Source: Oscillospiraceae bacterium (GTDB lineage: Bacteria > Bacillota > Clostridia > UBA1212 > SIG427). Taken from it: a stretch of DNA of 64,000 bases. The translations under genes were made by a program, and so were the position numbers. Position 1 is the first letter of the stretch, and each line of letters starts with the position of its first letter. Shown here piece after piece: positions 16,490 to 24,989 of the stretch. The stretch is taken from assembly GCA_015069135.1 (NCBI GenBank), contig SVJE01000008.1:1-64000 (forward strand), in the 5' to 3' direction. The notes under the pieces were generated by a model. That model did not search any database. It worked only from the letters and a program-made list of their open reading frames with translations, and was not told the origin of the DNA.

Positions 16490-17663
16490 TAAGCACCTCC
16501 ATAAAATCGTCAACATCTTTATTTTCAATAATAAGTGGTGGTAATACACGAAGTACATTAGTACCTACACTACCTACCAGCCATCCTTTTTCAAAAAGCT
16601 TACCACGTACCACCCCTGCAGTTTCGCTGGCAAGTACAATTCCGTACATATGACCTGCATTTCTGATTTCTGATATTTTACCGGTAGACTTTTTAAGTGC
16701 CTCCAGCTTTTCCATCATATATGTGCTGACTTCTCCAACCTTCTCAACAATATTGTCAATCAACACTCTCCTCATAACAGCAAGACCTGCACTACAAGCC
16801 AAAGGATTACCGCCAAATGTACTACCGTGATCTCCCGGCTCAAATCCAGTGGCTATTGCGTCCTTTGCACACACAGCACCGATAGGCACGCCACCACCTA
16901 AGGCTTTTGCCAAGGTAAAAATATCCGGCTCCACGCCCAATCTTTCGTATCCAAACAAGCAACCGGTTCTTCCTATACCGGTTTGAACCTCATCAAATAT
17001 CAGTAAAATGCCCTTCTCATCACAAAGCTGTCTTACTTTTTTTGCATAGTCAGGGTCTAATGGATATACACCACTTTCACCTTGTACAGGCTCTAACATA
17101 ATGGCACAGGTCTTATCTGTAACAGCAGCTTCAAGTGCCTCAAAATCATTTATATTCACGTGGGTAAAACCGGGTGTCAATGGTGTAAAAGGCTTATTAT
17201 ACTTAGGCTGTCCTGTAGCCGTAGCTGTAGTCAATGTTCTTCCGTGAAATGACTTATTAAGACAGATAAAATCTGTTTTCTCAGACTGACCTTTTTTCTT
17301 GAAATAAATTCTGGCAAGTTTAATTGCACCTTCATTTGCTTCAGCACCGCTGTTGGCAAAGAAAACTTTGTCAGCACAGGAATTTTCACAGATAATCTGG
17401 GCCAGCTCTGCCTGGGACTCAATGTAATAAAGGTTAGAACAATGTAACATTTTACCGGCCTGATCCTGAACTGCTTTTACAATATCAGGATGGGAATGTC
17501 CAAGTACATTTACAGCAATTCCTGCAAAGAAATCAGTGTACTTTTTACCATCAGTAGCCCAGAGGTGGATGCCCTCCCCACGCTCAAAAGCAACAGGGGT
17601 TCTCTTACCGAAGGTATTCATATAGTATTTTTCATCTAATGCTTGTATTTCACTAAGATTCAT
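16464..17663 (-). CDS. argD: Acetylornithine aminotransferase
   Basis: 399-residue class III PLP aminotransferase that makes N-acetylornithine. Visible are GIAVNVLGHSHPDI, FANSGAEANEGAIKLAR, the PLP-phosphate stretch FDEVQTGIGRTG, the Schiff-base lysine in TLAKALGGGVPIG and the following HGSTFGGNPLACSAG. One base separates it from argB upstream; it overlaps argF downstream. Confidence 0.97.
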   Translation of the reverse strand: MNLSEIQALDEKYYMNTFGKRTPVAFERGEGIHLWATDGKKYTDFFAGIAVNVLGHSHPDIVKAVQDQAGKMLHCSNLYYIESQAELAQIICENSCADKVFFANSGAEANEGAIKLARIYFKKKGQSEKTDFICLNKSFHGRTLTTATATGQPKYNKPFTPLTPGFTHVNINDFEALEAAVTDKTCAIMLEPVQGESGVYPLDPDYAKKVRQLCDEKGILLIFDEVQTGIGRTGCLFGYERLGVEPDIFTLAKALGGGVPIGAVCAKDAIATGFEPGDHGSTFGGNPLACSAGLAVMRRVLIDNIVEKVGEVSTYMMEKLEALKKSTGKISEIRNAGHMYGIVLASETAGVVRGKLFEKGWLVGSVGTNVLRVLPPLIIENKDVDDFMEVLNETLIELV

Positions 17664-17664
17664 T

Positions 17665-18603
17665 TTAAATATTCTCCTGTTCGAAATAACGAACTTTCTC
17701 TTTCATAATCATGCTACCGATACCTTTGTTGGTGAATATCTCCATCAATAAGCAATGAGGAATTCTGCCGTCAATAATATGGGTTCTGTTTACGCCTTTA
17801 TTAATAGCATCAATACAGCCAAGAACTTTAGGAATCATACCACCGGTAATAATGCCTTCATCAATAAGCTTATGTACTTCGTCAATTGTCAGCACATAGA
17901 GAAGCTCATTGGTTATGGTATTTTTGATTCCTTCTGTATCAGTAAGAAGAATCAGTTTTTCAGCTCCCAAGGATGCGGCAATCTCACCGGCAACAGTGTC
18001 AGCATTAATATTGTAGCTTTCACCGTCCGGACCAATGCCAATAGGAGCGATTACAGGAATATATGCATCCTGTGCCACTATTTTCAGCATATCTGTGTTA
18101 ACTTTGGTAATTTCACCTACGTAGCCAATATCAACCAGCTCTCCGTCAACTTCTTCGTAATGCTTTTTACACTCAATAAGTTTACCGTCAATACCGCAGA
18201 AGCCAAGTGCTTTACCACCTTTAGCATTAATACCGGAAACTATCTGTTTGTTGGTCTTACCCATAAGTACCATCTGGGCAATTTCCATGGTAAATTTGTC
18301 TGTTACACGAAGGCCGTTTACCCAATCGCTTTTAACATCATACTGCTGAAGCGCTCTGTTTATTTCCGGTCCGCCGCCATGTACTACTACAGGGTTAATG
18401 CCTATAAACTTAAGAAGCACAATATCTTTCATTACCGAATTCTTAAGATCTTCATTTATCATGGCATTTCCGCCGTATTTAATTACCACGGTCTTACCGC
18501 TAAGGCTCTGAATATATGGTAGAGCTTCGTTAAGAATTTCTGCCTTTTTTATAATATCATTTATGGTCTGTCCACCTGTTAATACCTGATCAAAATCCTG
18601 CAT
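17665..18603 (-). CDS. argB: Acetylglutamate kinase
   Basis: 312 residues of the amino-acid-kinase fold: [15 protein letters not shown] at the nucleotide loop, [13 protein letters not shown] at the substrate loop, [18 protein letters not shown], and [21 protein letters not shown]. It phosphorylates N-acetylglutamate, the usual point of arginine feedback. It lies 12 bp after argC. An N-terminal helix precedes the core, as in arginine-sensitive hexameric forms. Confidence 0.97.
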   Translation of the reverse strand: MQDFDQVLTGGQTINDIIKKAEILNEALPYIQSLSGKTVVIKYGGNAMINEDLKNSVMKDIVLLKFIGINPVVVHGGGPEINRALQQYDVKSDWVNGLRVTDKFTMEIAQMVLMGKTNKQIVSGINAKGGKALGFCGIDGKLIECKKHYEEVDGELVDIGYVGEITKVNTDMLKIVAQDAYIPVIAPIGIGPDGESYNINADTVAGEIAASLGAEKLILLTDTEGIKNTITNELLYVLTIDEVHKLIDEGIITGGMIPKVLGCIDAINKGVNRTHIIDGRIPHCLLMEIFTNKGIGSMIMKEKVRYFEQENI

Positions 18604-18615
18604 TTTTCTTTCTCC

Positions 18616-19518
18616 TTACATTCCCAGCATAAGCATCATATTTTCGATACCCTGAGTTGCTGCGCCTTTTCCTAAATTATCAATGCAACAATTTATGTAT
18701 GCATATCCTTCGTCTACATTTATCTTAATAATTGCGGCATTGGTATCGTTTACATCTTTAGTACCGTGCATCTCACCATTTTCGTCCCTTACTACAGTAA
18801 TAAGGTCTTCAGCAACATAAGCTTTCTTCACAGCTTCTTCCAGCTGCTCTCTTGTAGTAGCCGAATCTTTCAGCTTAACTCTTATATTTGTATTAATACC
18901 TCTGAACACAGAACGAAGAACCACCGGAGTAAAATTCACCGGTACACCCGAGTATCTTGCCATTTCCGGTACGTGCTTGTGTTTCTTACCATAAGAATAG
19001 GCAATGTCATCAGCCACATCTTCAGCTTCTTTTCTTGCACCGGAGTTTCCTGAAGTTGAAACCACAGTAGCCTCACCTTCAACCAGGTCAGCCACCGGAC
19101 GCAGTGCTAAAATAACGGAAGTTGCGTAACATCCCGGGTTAGCTATAAGCTTTGCATTTTTAATTTTTTCCCTGTTTATAGCAGGAAGTCCGTAGACAGC
19201 ATCCGGTAAAATGTCCTTAGCCTCATGGTCCATATGGTACCACTTTTCAAATTCTTCCTCAGAAAGACGGAATGCACCACTCATGTCAATCACTTTACAT
19301 CCGGCTTCTAATGCAAGCCTTGCATTTACCATAGATTCCTTATCTTTTGTAGCAAGGAATATAAGGTCACAGTCAGACATTTTACCTGTCTCGCCCTTCG
19401 AATTCTTTGTATATACAATTTCCACGCCGTCCATTTTCTCAATGTGGGAAGTTAATTCCATACCCACCATGCCGGTGTAGCCTACAATACCTATTTTACG
19501 TGTTAAATTTGCTGACAC
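18616..19518 (-). CDS. argC: N-acetyl-gamma-glutamyl-phosphate reductase
   Basis: 300 residues with NAD(P)-binding GIVGYTGMVGMEL, FLATKDKESM, the catalytic cysteine in NPGCYATS, and conserved HKHVPEM. It is shorter than the about 345-residue form. Translation begins at a GTG (19516-19518) preceded by AGAGGTA. It is the first gene of the arg operon; an ArgR-type operator overlaps its promoter. Confidence 0.95.
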   Translation of the reverse strand: MSANLTRKIGIVGYTGMVGMELTSHIEKMDGVEIVYTKNSKGETGKMSDCDLIFLATKDKESMVNARLALEAGCKVIDMSGAFRLSEEEFEKWYHMDHEAKDILPDAVYGLPAINREKIKNAKLIANPGCYATSVILALRPVADLVEGEATVVSTSGNSGARKEAEDVADDIAYSYGKKHKHVPEMARYSGVPVNFTPVVLRSVFRGINTNIRVKLKDSATTREQLEEAVKKAYVAEDLITVVRDENGEMHGTKDVNDTNAAIIKINVDEGYAYINCCIDNLGKGAATQGIENMMLMLGM

Positions 19519-19550
19519 TTTAAAATACCTCTTTTATTTAGAAAAAATCA

Positions 19551-19585
19551 TTTATAATTATACATCTTTATGCATAATTATGCAA
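19551..19585 (-). promoter_or_regulatory. argC promoter overlapped by tandem ARG boxes
   Basis: On the minus strand, -35 TTGCAT (19585-19580) and -10 TATAAT (19562-19557) are separated by exactly 17 bp. The palindrome TGCATAATTATGCA (19571-19584) resembles the ArgR consensus TGAATAATTATTCA. A weaker copy, TTTATAATTATACA (19551-19564), shares the core ATAATTAT with centres 20 bp apart, the usual tandem ARG-box geometry. One box covers the -35, the other the -10, as expected for repression by ArgR with arginine. Confidence 0.8.
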
Positions 19586-19648
19586 CATTGTTTACAGTAC
19601 CGGGTTATTTTAGCAAGTATAATAATTAAGGTCAAGTAAAACATGAAA

Positions 19649-19674
19649 AAAGCTCCGATTTTCACCGGAGCTTT
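19649..19674 (-). terminator. Terminator of the sialate-esterase gene
   Basis: AAAGCTCCG / CGGAGCTTT hairpin followed on the minus strand by TTTTTTC. Confidence 0.88.
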
Positions 19675-19688
19675 CACAAAATCAGTAA

Positions 19689-21239
19689 TTATTTTGCTTT
19701 TTCAAACTTAAATGAAACAGCTGGCATATCTTCGCTGTTAATAAGATTGTTGTAATCAGGATTTGCTACATCATCCACTGCATAACCGACAGAAGCTGTT
19801 CTGTCTGCCAATTTATCTTTGAGAGCTACTGTCACTTCATCTTTGCCTGTAATTTCAGCCTTAGTCATAGAAAGAACTACTTCCTCTTCATCCAACAAGA
19901 AGAAGCCCTGAAGTGTATCATCATTAATAGTAGTAAGACCGCTACCTACATTTTCAAATTTGATAACAACAGAATCATCTTTCCACTCTGCACTTACAGG
20001 TACAGGACATCCGTTATTTTTAAGTTTGCCTTCACCATATATTTCAGCAAGAGCAATTGCAGCCAATCTCTTACCAATAGGTTCTTTATTCTGAGGATGT
20101 GCAACGTCTACTCCGTAAGCATCCATCCAACCCTTATCAAAAGAAGTTACAACATAATAGTTATCAACCTTTGAAAGAAGTTCAACCTGTTCGCAACGAA
20201 TTTCATAAATACCATCCCAGTCTGTACCCGGATGTGAAGAAAGCTGAACATTGAGAATTGGGAAGTCATATCCGTAAAGTTCTCTCTGCTCTTTTGCAAA
20301 TTCTTCAAAATGATCTGAATACATTTCAGGATCCCATCCATCTGTTGTCCAGTTATCACTTTCACCCTGATAGAACAGCATACCTCTTATAGGCATACGA
20401 AGGAATGGATATGTGAAAGCATTAAATACTCTTGAGTGAGAAGCGCCTTCGCCAAAAACTTCAGCCCCGTTAAGTTCTTCATAAAGTTCGTTTGAAATGA
20501 ACTGTCTCAATGGCTGACCACCAACTGCTGTATTGATAAGACCTAAAGGTACGTCTGTATTTCTGCTTATTTCTTTTGCAAAGTAATAACCTATAGCTGA
20601 GAAGTTATAAACATCTTCCTTAGTTGACTTAGCCCAGTGATATGTAGGATCAATTACATCTTTCTGAGGAACTGCCAAATCAATTGTATCAGAACCGTAC
20701 ATAATTGCATCATGGTTCTGGAAGTAAAGTCTGATATTATCATTTTCACTGATTTCAGCTACAGTCTCAGTACTGTAGTCAACTGTATACATAACACGAA
20801 GTTCAGCGTTTGACTGACCGGCAACAATCCATACATCACCCACAAGAATATCTTCAAAAACAGTTTCTTCACCGTTTTTAGGATAAACCTTCAATGTCTG
20901 TGGTTCTGTTGTATAAGGATGTGCGGAAAACTCTATGTCCCAAACACCATTTTCATCAACCTGAGCATATCTCTTTTCTCCCATGAACTCACCGTACATA
21001 TATGCACCAATGTTATCACTGAAGCCCCAGATATGAATGTACTTATTCTGCTGAAGTACCATATTTGAGGAAATAGCACCGGAAACTTTATATGTAACAG
21101 GATTGCCCGGATCTTCAATTGCAGGCTGTGCTGCTAATGCTTTAGGAGTTTCTTCTTTTTTCTGGCAACCGGCAAGGCAACCACCAAGAAGAACTACAAT
21201 TAAAACTAATGAAATAATAGATAAAATTGTTCTTTTCAT
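19689..21239 (-). CDS. Lipoprotein with sialate O-acetylesterase-like (SASA) domain
   Basis: 516 residues. A signal peptide ends in a lipobox-like LGGCLAGC, so it is predicted to be surface-anchored. The SGNH-hydrolase fold of the SASA family shows VWIVAGQSNAE (nucleophile Ser in GQSN), LFYQGESDN (oxyanion region) and DVAHPQNKEPIGKRLA (Asp/His pair). An N-terminal beta-sandwich (about 45-130) and a C-terminal beta domain (about 415-516) flank it. It likely removes acetyl groups from sialic acid or from plant polysaccharides; the substrate is not readable. It is monocistronic, with its own terminator. Confidence 0.9.
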   Translation of the reverse strand: MKRTILSIISLVLIVVLLGGCLAGCQKKEETPKALAAQPAIEDPGNPVTYKVSGAISSNMVLQQNKYIHIWGFSDNIGAYMYGEFMGEKRYAQVDENGVWDIEFSAHPYTTEPQTLKVYPKNGEETVFEDILVGDVWIVAGQSNAELRVMYTVDYSTETVAEISENDNIRLYFQNHDAIMYGSDTIDLAVPQKDVIDPTYHWAKSTKEDVYNFSAIGYYFAKEISRNTDVPLGLINTAVGGQPLRQFISNELYEELNGAEVFGEGASHSRVFNAFTYPFLRMPIRGMLFYQGESDNWTTDGWDPEMYSDHFEEFAKEQRELYGYDFPILNVQLSSHPGTDWDGIYEIRCEQVELLSKVDNYYVVTSFDKGWMDAYGVDVAHPQNKEPIGKRLAAIALAEIYGEGKLKNNGCPVPVSAEWKDDSVVIKFENVGSGLTTINDDTLQGFFLLDEEEVVLSMTKAEITGKDEVTVALKDKLADRTASVGYAVDDVANPDYNNLINSEDMPAVSFKFEKAK

Positions 21240-21347
21240 TTTTGTACTTTTTTCCTTTCGTACACTAATTTTATTTGTAAAACGATTATACTATTTTAAT
21301 CTCTAAAATGCAATTTTCAGAGGAAGAAAAATATGTACATTCTTCGC

Positions 21348-22049
21348 CTACTCTACTTCCCTCAGCTCGGCTCCGGGTATAAATTTTTTAACCACACTCA
21401 AAAACTCATTAAGCTCATCTTTTGAAAAGCCCCTTAAACCTTCCTTAATTAGATTTCCCGAATCCTTAAAGTTCTGAATATAATATTTATCCTCTCCCGA
21501 AAGCCACTTACCAACATCCTCAAAACTTTTTCTGTCATGAAACTCCTTTACCACAGTAGTTCTGAATTCATGATTCACTCCACTGTTTTTAAGGATTTCC
21601 ACGCTCTCCTTTATATGTTCCACATTAAAGATATCCAGTCCACAAGTTTCAGCATATCTGTCAGGCGAATTTTTTATATCCATTGCAACATAGTCTAAAA
21701 GACCTTTCTCCAGTAATTCCTTAAGTTTCTCCGGATAGCTTCCGTTTGTATCCAATTTAATCTTAAAACCAAGTAATCTTACCTTCTCAATAAACTGTGT
21801 TAAATCCTTCTGCATTAAAGGCTCTCCACCTGTAATACATACTCCATCTAAAAGTCCAACTCTTTTCTTAAGAAAAGAAAGCACCTCTTCCTCCTCCATA
21901 ACACCATTTTTACTTTCCTCAAGTCTTGTTACCAGCAACGCATTATGGCAAAAAGGGCATCTGAAATTACAGCCACCTGTAAAAATGGTACAGGCCACCA
22001 GTCCCGGATAATCCAATAATGTTAATTTCTGAAGTCCGTATATTTTCAT
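21348..22049 (-). CDS. nrdG: Anaerobic ribonucleoside-triphosphate reductase activating protein (NrdG2 type)
   Basis: 233-residue radical-SAM protein. The cluster motif is CNFRCPFC (CX3CX2C) after the typical opening MKIYGLQKLTLLDYPG. GGEPL (SAM-binding) and DTNG follow. It installs the glycyl radical on NrdD; no nrdD is in the window. Some members of this subfamily activate other glycyl-radical enzymes, so the partner is inferred. The ATG overlaps sfsA by 4 bp and has GGAGGT upstream. Confidence 0.9.
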   Translation of the reverse strand: MKIYGLQKLTLLDYPGLVACTIFTGGCNFRCPFCHNALLVTRLEESKNGVMEEEEVLSFLKKRVGLLDGVCITGGEPLMQKDLTQFIEKVRLLGFKIKLDTNGSYPEKLKELLEKGLLDYVAMDIKNSPDRYAETCGLDIFNVEHIKESVEILKNSGVNHEFRTTVVKEFHDRKSFEDVGKWLSGEDKYYIQNFKDSGNLIKEGLRGFSKDELNEFLSVVKKFIPGAELREVE

Positions 22050-22726
22050 AGTCTTACCTCCACCATTTTACCGGGTTCTAAAGAATCCTCTCCCACTGTT
22101 GTATCTATAGCCCACACTTTAACACCATTGGCAGCGCCATGACGAAGAGCGTCCCCAAAAGCTTTATGTCTTAAATCATTGGGCGTAAAATACTCTACAT
22201 CTTCCATCTGTATCACAAACAGCACTACAGCCTCAAATCCTTCCTTTATGCATTTTTCCAGTTCCCGGATGTGTTTGATACCTCTTTCCGTAGGTGCATC
22301 CGGAAAAGACACCACACCATCAAATTCCAGAGTGACACCTTTTACTTCCATATACAAAGGTACCCCCTCAGCCGGCTCTATGTAAAAATCCAATCTGGAA
22401 TCTCCTTTCTTAGCCTCAGGCTTAATAAGCTTTGCATCCGGATATATTCTTTTAATATATTCTGCAGCCACTTTGTTAGGAGCCTGACTGTCCATATTAA
22501 CAAGCCTGTCCCCTTTGTACACGGCAATTAAGTCATACTTTGTCTTTCTGTCTGCTCTGTCTGAAAAGTCCTCTAACACAACTTTTGCACCTGGTATCAG
22601 AAGTTCACCACAACGACCGGTATTTTTTACATGGACAGTTTCCCTTTTACCGGCTATGTCCACATAGGCAATAAAACGGTTTGGTCTTTCTTTAAATATT
22701 CCCTTTTTGATTTTTGTATATTTCAT
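22046..22726 (-). CDS. sfsA: SfsA, sugar fermentation stimulation protein / DNA-binding nuclease-like
   Basis: 226 residues: RFIAYVDIAG, HVKNTGRCGELLIPG, DSRLDFYIE, YMEVKGVTLEFDGVVSFPDAPTERG split over the core. The D...E-x-K arrangement (RLDFYIE, MEVKG) marks an OB fold plus PD-(D/E)XK-like domain. The biological role is poorly defined. The start lacks a recognisable ribosome-binding site and its -10 box ends about 9 bases before the ATG, so the transcript may be leaderless. Confidence 0.93.
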   Translation of the reverse strand: MKYTKIKKGIFKERPNRFIAYVDIAGKRETVHVKNTGRCGELLIPGAKVVLEDFSDRADRKTKYDLIAVYKGDRLVNMDSQAPNKVAAEYIKRIYPDAKLIKPEAKKGDSRLDFYIEPAEGVPLYMEVKGVTLEFDGVVSFPDAPTERGIKHIRELEKCIKEGFEAVVLFVIQMEDVEYFTPNDLRHKAFGDALRHGAANGVKVWAIDTTVGEDSLEPGKMVEVRL

Positions 22727-22734
22727 ATTCTTGT

Positions 22735-22763
22735 ATTATAATACTTTAGAAAGCGAGGGGCAA
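22735..22763. promoter_or_regulatory. Overlapping divergent -10 boxes between sfsA and cca
   Basis: The 12-bp palindrome GTATTATAATAC (22733-22744) contains TATAAT on both strands, offset by 2 bp. For sfsA (minus) a TTGCCC -35 lies exactly 17 bp upstream (22758-22763). For cca (plus) the -10 is 22737-22742, with only a weak TTGTAT-like -35. The two polymerases could not bind together. Confidence 0.6.
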
Positions 22764-22768
22764 ATACA

Positions 22769-24103
22769 ATGTTTATGTTACCGGAAGAAGTAAATATTGC
22801 TTTTGATATGTTGACCAATGCAGGTTTTGAGGCCTACATTGTAGGTGGCTGTGTCCGTGATTTTCTCATGGGGACAGATCCTGATGATTTTGATATTACC
22901 ACAAGTGCCCTTCCTTTTGAGATAAAAGAAGTATTTAAGGATTTTAAAGTTATTGAAACCGGATTGAAGCATGGTACTGTCACTGTGGTTATAAAACACT
23001 TTCATTTGGAAATCACCACCTTCAGAACCGAGAGCTCTTACAGTGATAACCGACACCCAGACCATGTGCATTTTACCCGTAGTCTTAAGGAAGATCTGGC
23101 AAGAAGAGATTTTACCGTTAACGCTATGGCTTACAATCCGGTTGTGGGCTTAGTTGACATTTTCGGCGGTCGAAAAGATTTGGAGAATAAGATTATCCGT
23201 ACTGTGGGAGAAGCAAAAGAAAGATTTTCGGAAGATGCGCTTCGTATTTTGAGAGCTCTGCGTTTTGCTTCCAAGTTAGGGTTTGATATTGAAGAAAATA
23301 CATTGCAGGCGGCCCGTGAGCTAAAAGAATCGCTTAAAAACGTGGCGGCAGAGCGTGTGTATGTGGAGTTTACAAAGCTTCTGTGCGGCAAAAATACCGG
23401 TTCTGTTCTAATGAGTTGTCCTGATATTTTGGGAGTGTGGGTTCCTGAAATTTTACCTATGGTGGGATTTAAGCAACACAACTTTCATCATATATATGAC
23501 GTGTGGGAGCACACTGTTAAAGTAGTGGAAAATGTACCGGCAGTCCCTCATTTAAGATTAGCTGCTTTAATGCATGATATGGGGAAACCGGGGACTTTTT
23601 CCCTGGATGATAAAGGTGTGGGGCATTTCTACGGACACCCTAAGATCAGTACAGTGCTGGCAGGAAATGTGTTAAACAGACTAAAAGTTGATAACGAAAC
23701 CCGTCACAAAGTTGTTGAATTAGTTCGCCATCACGACACTCCTTTACAAGCCGATTCTAAAGCAATAAAGAGAAAGCTCAACAAGTTGGGAGAGCAGCTG
23801 TTTTTTGATCTTATTGATATTTGTCGTGGGGACAACATGGGACAGGCTCCTGAATACAGAAGTCGCCAGAAGCACCTGGATTTAGTGGAAGAAACAGCAA
23901 GAAGTATTATAAATCAGGAGGAGTGTTTTTCTCTTAAAACCCTTGCTGTAAACGGAAGTGATCTTATGGCTGTCGGCTTTAAACCAGGACCTGAGCTAGG
24001 CGAGGTTCTTAAATTTTTGCTGGAACTGGTTATGGACAGTAAAATTGAAAACTCAAAGGAAGATTTGTTAAAGGTGGCCGTTAGTTACTGCCAAAAGCCT
24101 TAA
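22769..24103 (+). CDS. cca: CCA tRNA nucleotidyltransferase
   Basis: 444 residues, class II. The nucleotidyltransferase motif is VGGCVRDFLMGTDPDDFDIT split over metal-binding DxD; ITTFRTE, RRDFTVNAMAYNP and the ERVYVEF stretch follow, then the amino-acid template region SEDALRILRALRFA. A C-terminal HD-like domain is present (LAALMHDMGKP, VRHHD). It adds or repairs the 3' CCA of tRNA. GAGGGG precedes the ATG. Confidence 0.96.
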   Translation: MFMLPEEVNIAFDMLTNAGFEAYIVGGCVRDFLMGTDPDDFDITTSALPFEIKEVFKDFKVIETGLKHGTVTVVIKHFHLEITTFRTESSYSDNRHPDHVHFTRSLKEDLARRDFTVNAMAYNPVVGLVDIFGGRKDLENKIIRTVGEAKERFSEDALRILRALRFASKLGFDIEENTLQAARELKESLKNVAAERVYVEFTKLLCGKNTGSVLMSCPDILGVWVPEILPMVGFKQHNFHHIYDVWEHTVKVVENVPAVPHLRLAALMHDMGKPGTFSLDDKGVGHFYGHPKISTVLAGNVLNRLKVDNETRHKVVELVRHHDTPLQADSKAIKRKLNKLGEQLFFDLIDICRGDNMGQAPEYRSRQKHLDLVEETARSIINQEECFSLKTLAVNGSDLMAVGFKPGPELGEVLKFLLELVMDSKIENSKEDLLKVAVSYCQKP

Positions 24104-24114
24104 AATATTTAAAA

Positions 24115-24328
24115 ATGTCAGTAATTACACTGACATCTCCTTCAAAGCACAAAACTTTGTCAGTGTAAAATCGGACTTTTCCGGCGTTTTTAATGTAATT
24201 TAGGTCAATTTTCGTAAAAATACACTGCTAAATCGTTCAAATTTGAAAAGTTTAGCAGTGTAATTACTGCCGTTTGGTCTGATTTTTAATTAAATGTCAG
24301 TAACAAAATCCTACATTTACATTGACAT
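24115..24328. repeat. Intergenic palindrome array (ATGTCAGT / TACACTGC family)
   Basis: ATGTCAGT...ACTGACAT at 24115-24136; TACACTGCTAAA (24221-24232) pairing with TTTAGCAGTGTA (24251-24262); ATGTCAGT (24294-24301) pairing with ATTGACAT (24321-24328). A lone TTTGTCAGTGTA sits near 24156-24167. The shared core is CAGTGTA/TACACTG. No gene is seen between the cca stop and 24401. Confidence 0.7.
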
Positions 24329-24400
24329 CAAGGGTATTGTTGATTATGAAACAAAAATAATATAAAATAGTAACGTATTAAATTCATGGAGGAATTAGCT

Positions 24401-24973
24401 ATGTCAGGTGCTAATATGAGAAAACATTTAGGTGCACTTCATTTGGGAGAAAATGAGTGTTCATTCACTATATATCAGGCCACAGGAGAATTAAGAGGTC
24501 AGAACAGAATGAGCTACAAGGATATGACTCTGGAAGGCATCAAGGAAACTGTGTTTGAACTTTTGAAATCCATTTCCGAATTTGGCCAGGAACTTGGTGG
24601 CGCCGGTATGGGTATTACCTCTACTGTAAATGTAAAAATTCCTGTTGAAGGTGGTATTATGTTACTGCAGGATTACATAACCAGCCTTCTCTCCGGCAGA
24701 AAAGATATTGCAAAATCCATAGCTGCCAAAGCAAAGAAAATCCACAAAGAACCTTTGGTTTCAAGAGAAATTGAAGACTGCTCCGGTGCCGGCTTTATCA
24801 ACAGTCGTTTAGCACAGAGTTTGGGTCTGCCCTTCAGCATAGCTATTATCCCTATGGGAGAGGATACAGATGACCCTATAAGGACAATAATAAAAGTAGG
24901 TCTTATGTGCAGAAGATATAATTCAATATTGGAAGCTACAGAAAAATTTCCGGATTACCATTTTAAAGGATAA
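24401..24973 (+). CDS. Hypothetical protein upstream of rqcH
   Basis: 190 residues, not recognised. No signal peptide or membrane segment. It reads GALHLGENECSFTIYQATGE near the start, has a Gly-rich stretch LGGAGMGITSTVNVKIP (about 58-74), a Lys-rich middle, then DCSGAGFINSRLAQSLGL and a C-terminal helix. The frame opens at an ATG at 24386, but that ATG overlaps the GGAGGA ribosome-binding site; the ATG at 24401 is correctly spaced. It ends 16 bp before rqcH, so the two are probably co-transcribed. Confidence 0.75.
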   Translation: MSGANMRKHLGALHLGENECSFTIYQATGELRGQNRMSYKDMTLEGIKETVFELLKSISEFGQELGGAGMGITSTVNVKIPVEGGIMLLQDYITSLLSGRKDIAKSIAAKAKKIHKEPLVSREIEDCSGAGFINSRLAQSLGLPFSIAIIPMGEDTDDPIRTIIKVGLMCRRYNSILEATEKFPDYHFKG

Positions 24974-24989
24974 ACATTAAGGAGAAAAC

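Noticed and set aside
15572-16558. argF start at 16558 giving 328 residues
   Set aside because: The extra N-terminus lies inside argD with no ribosome-binding site. GGAGGTG precedes the ATG at 16489, and the family begins at MKHLLSL.
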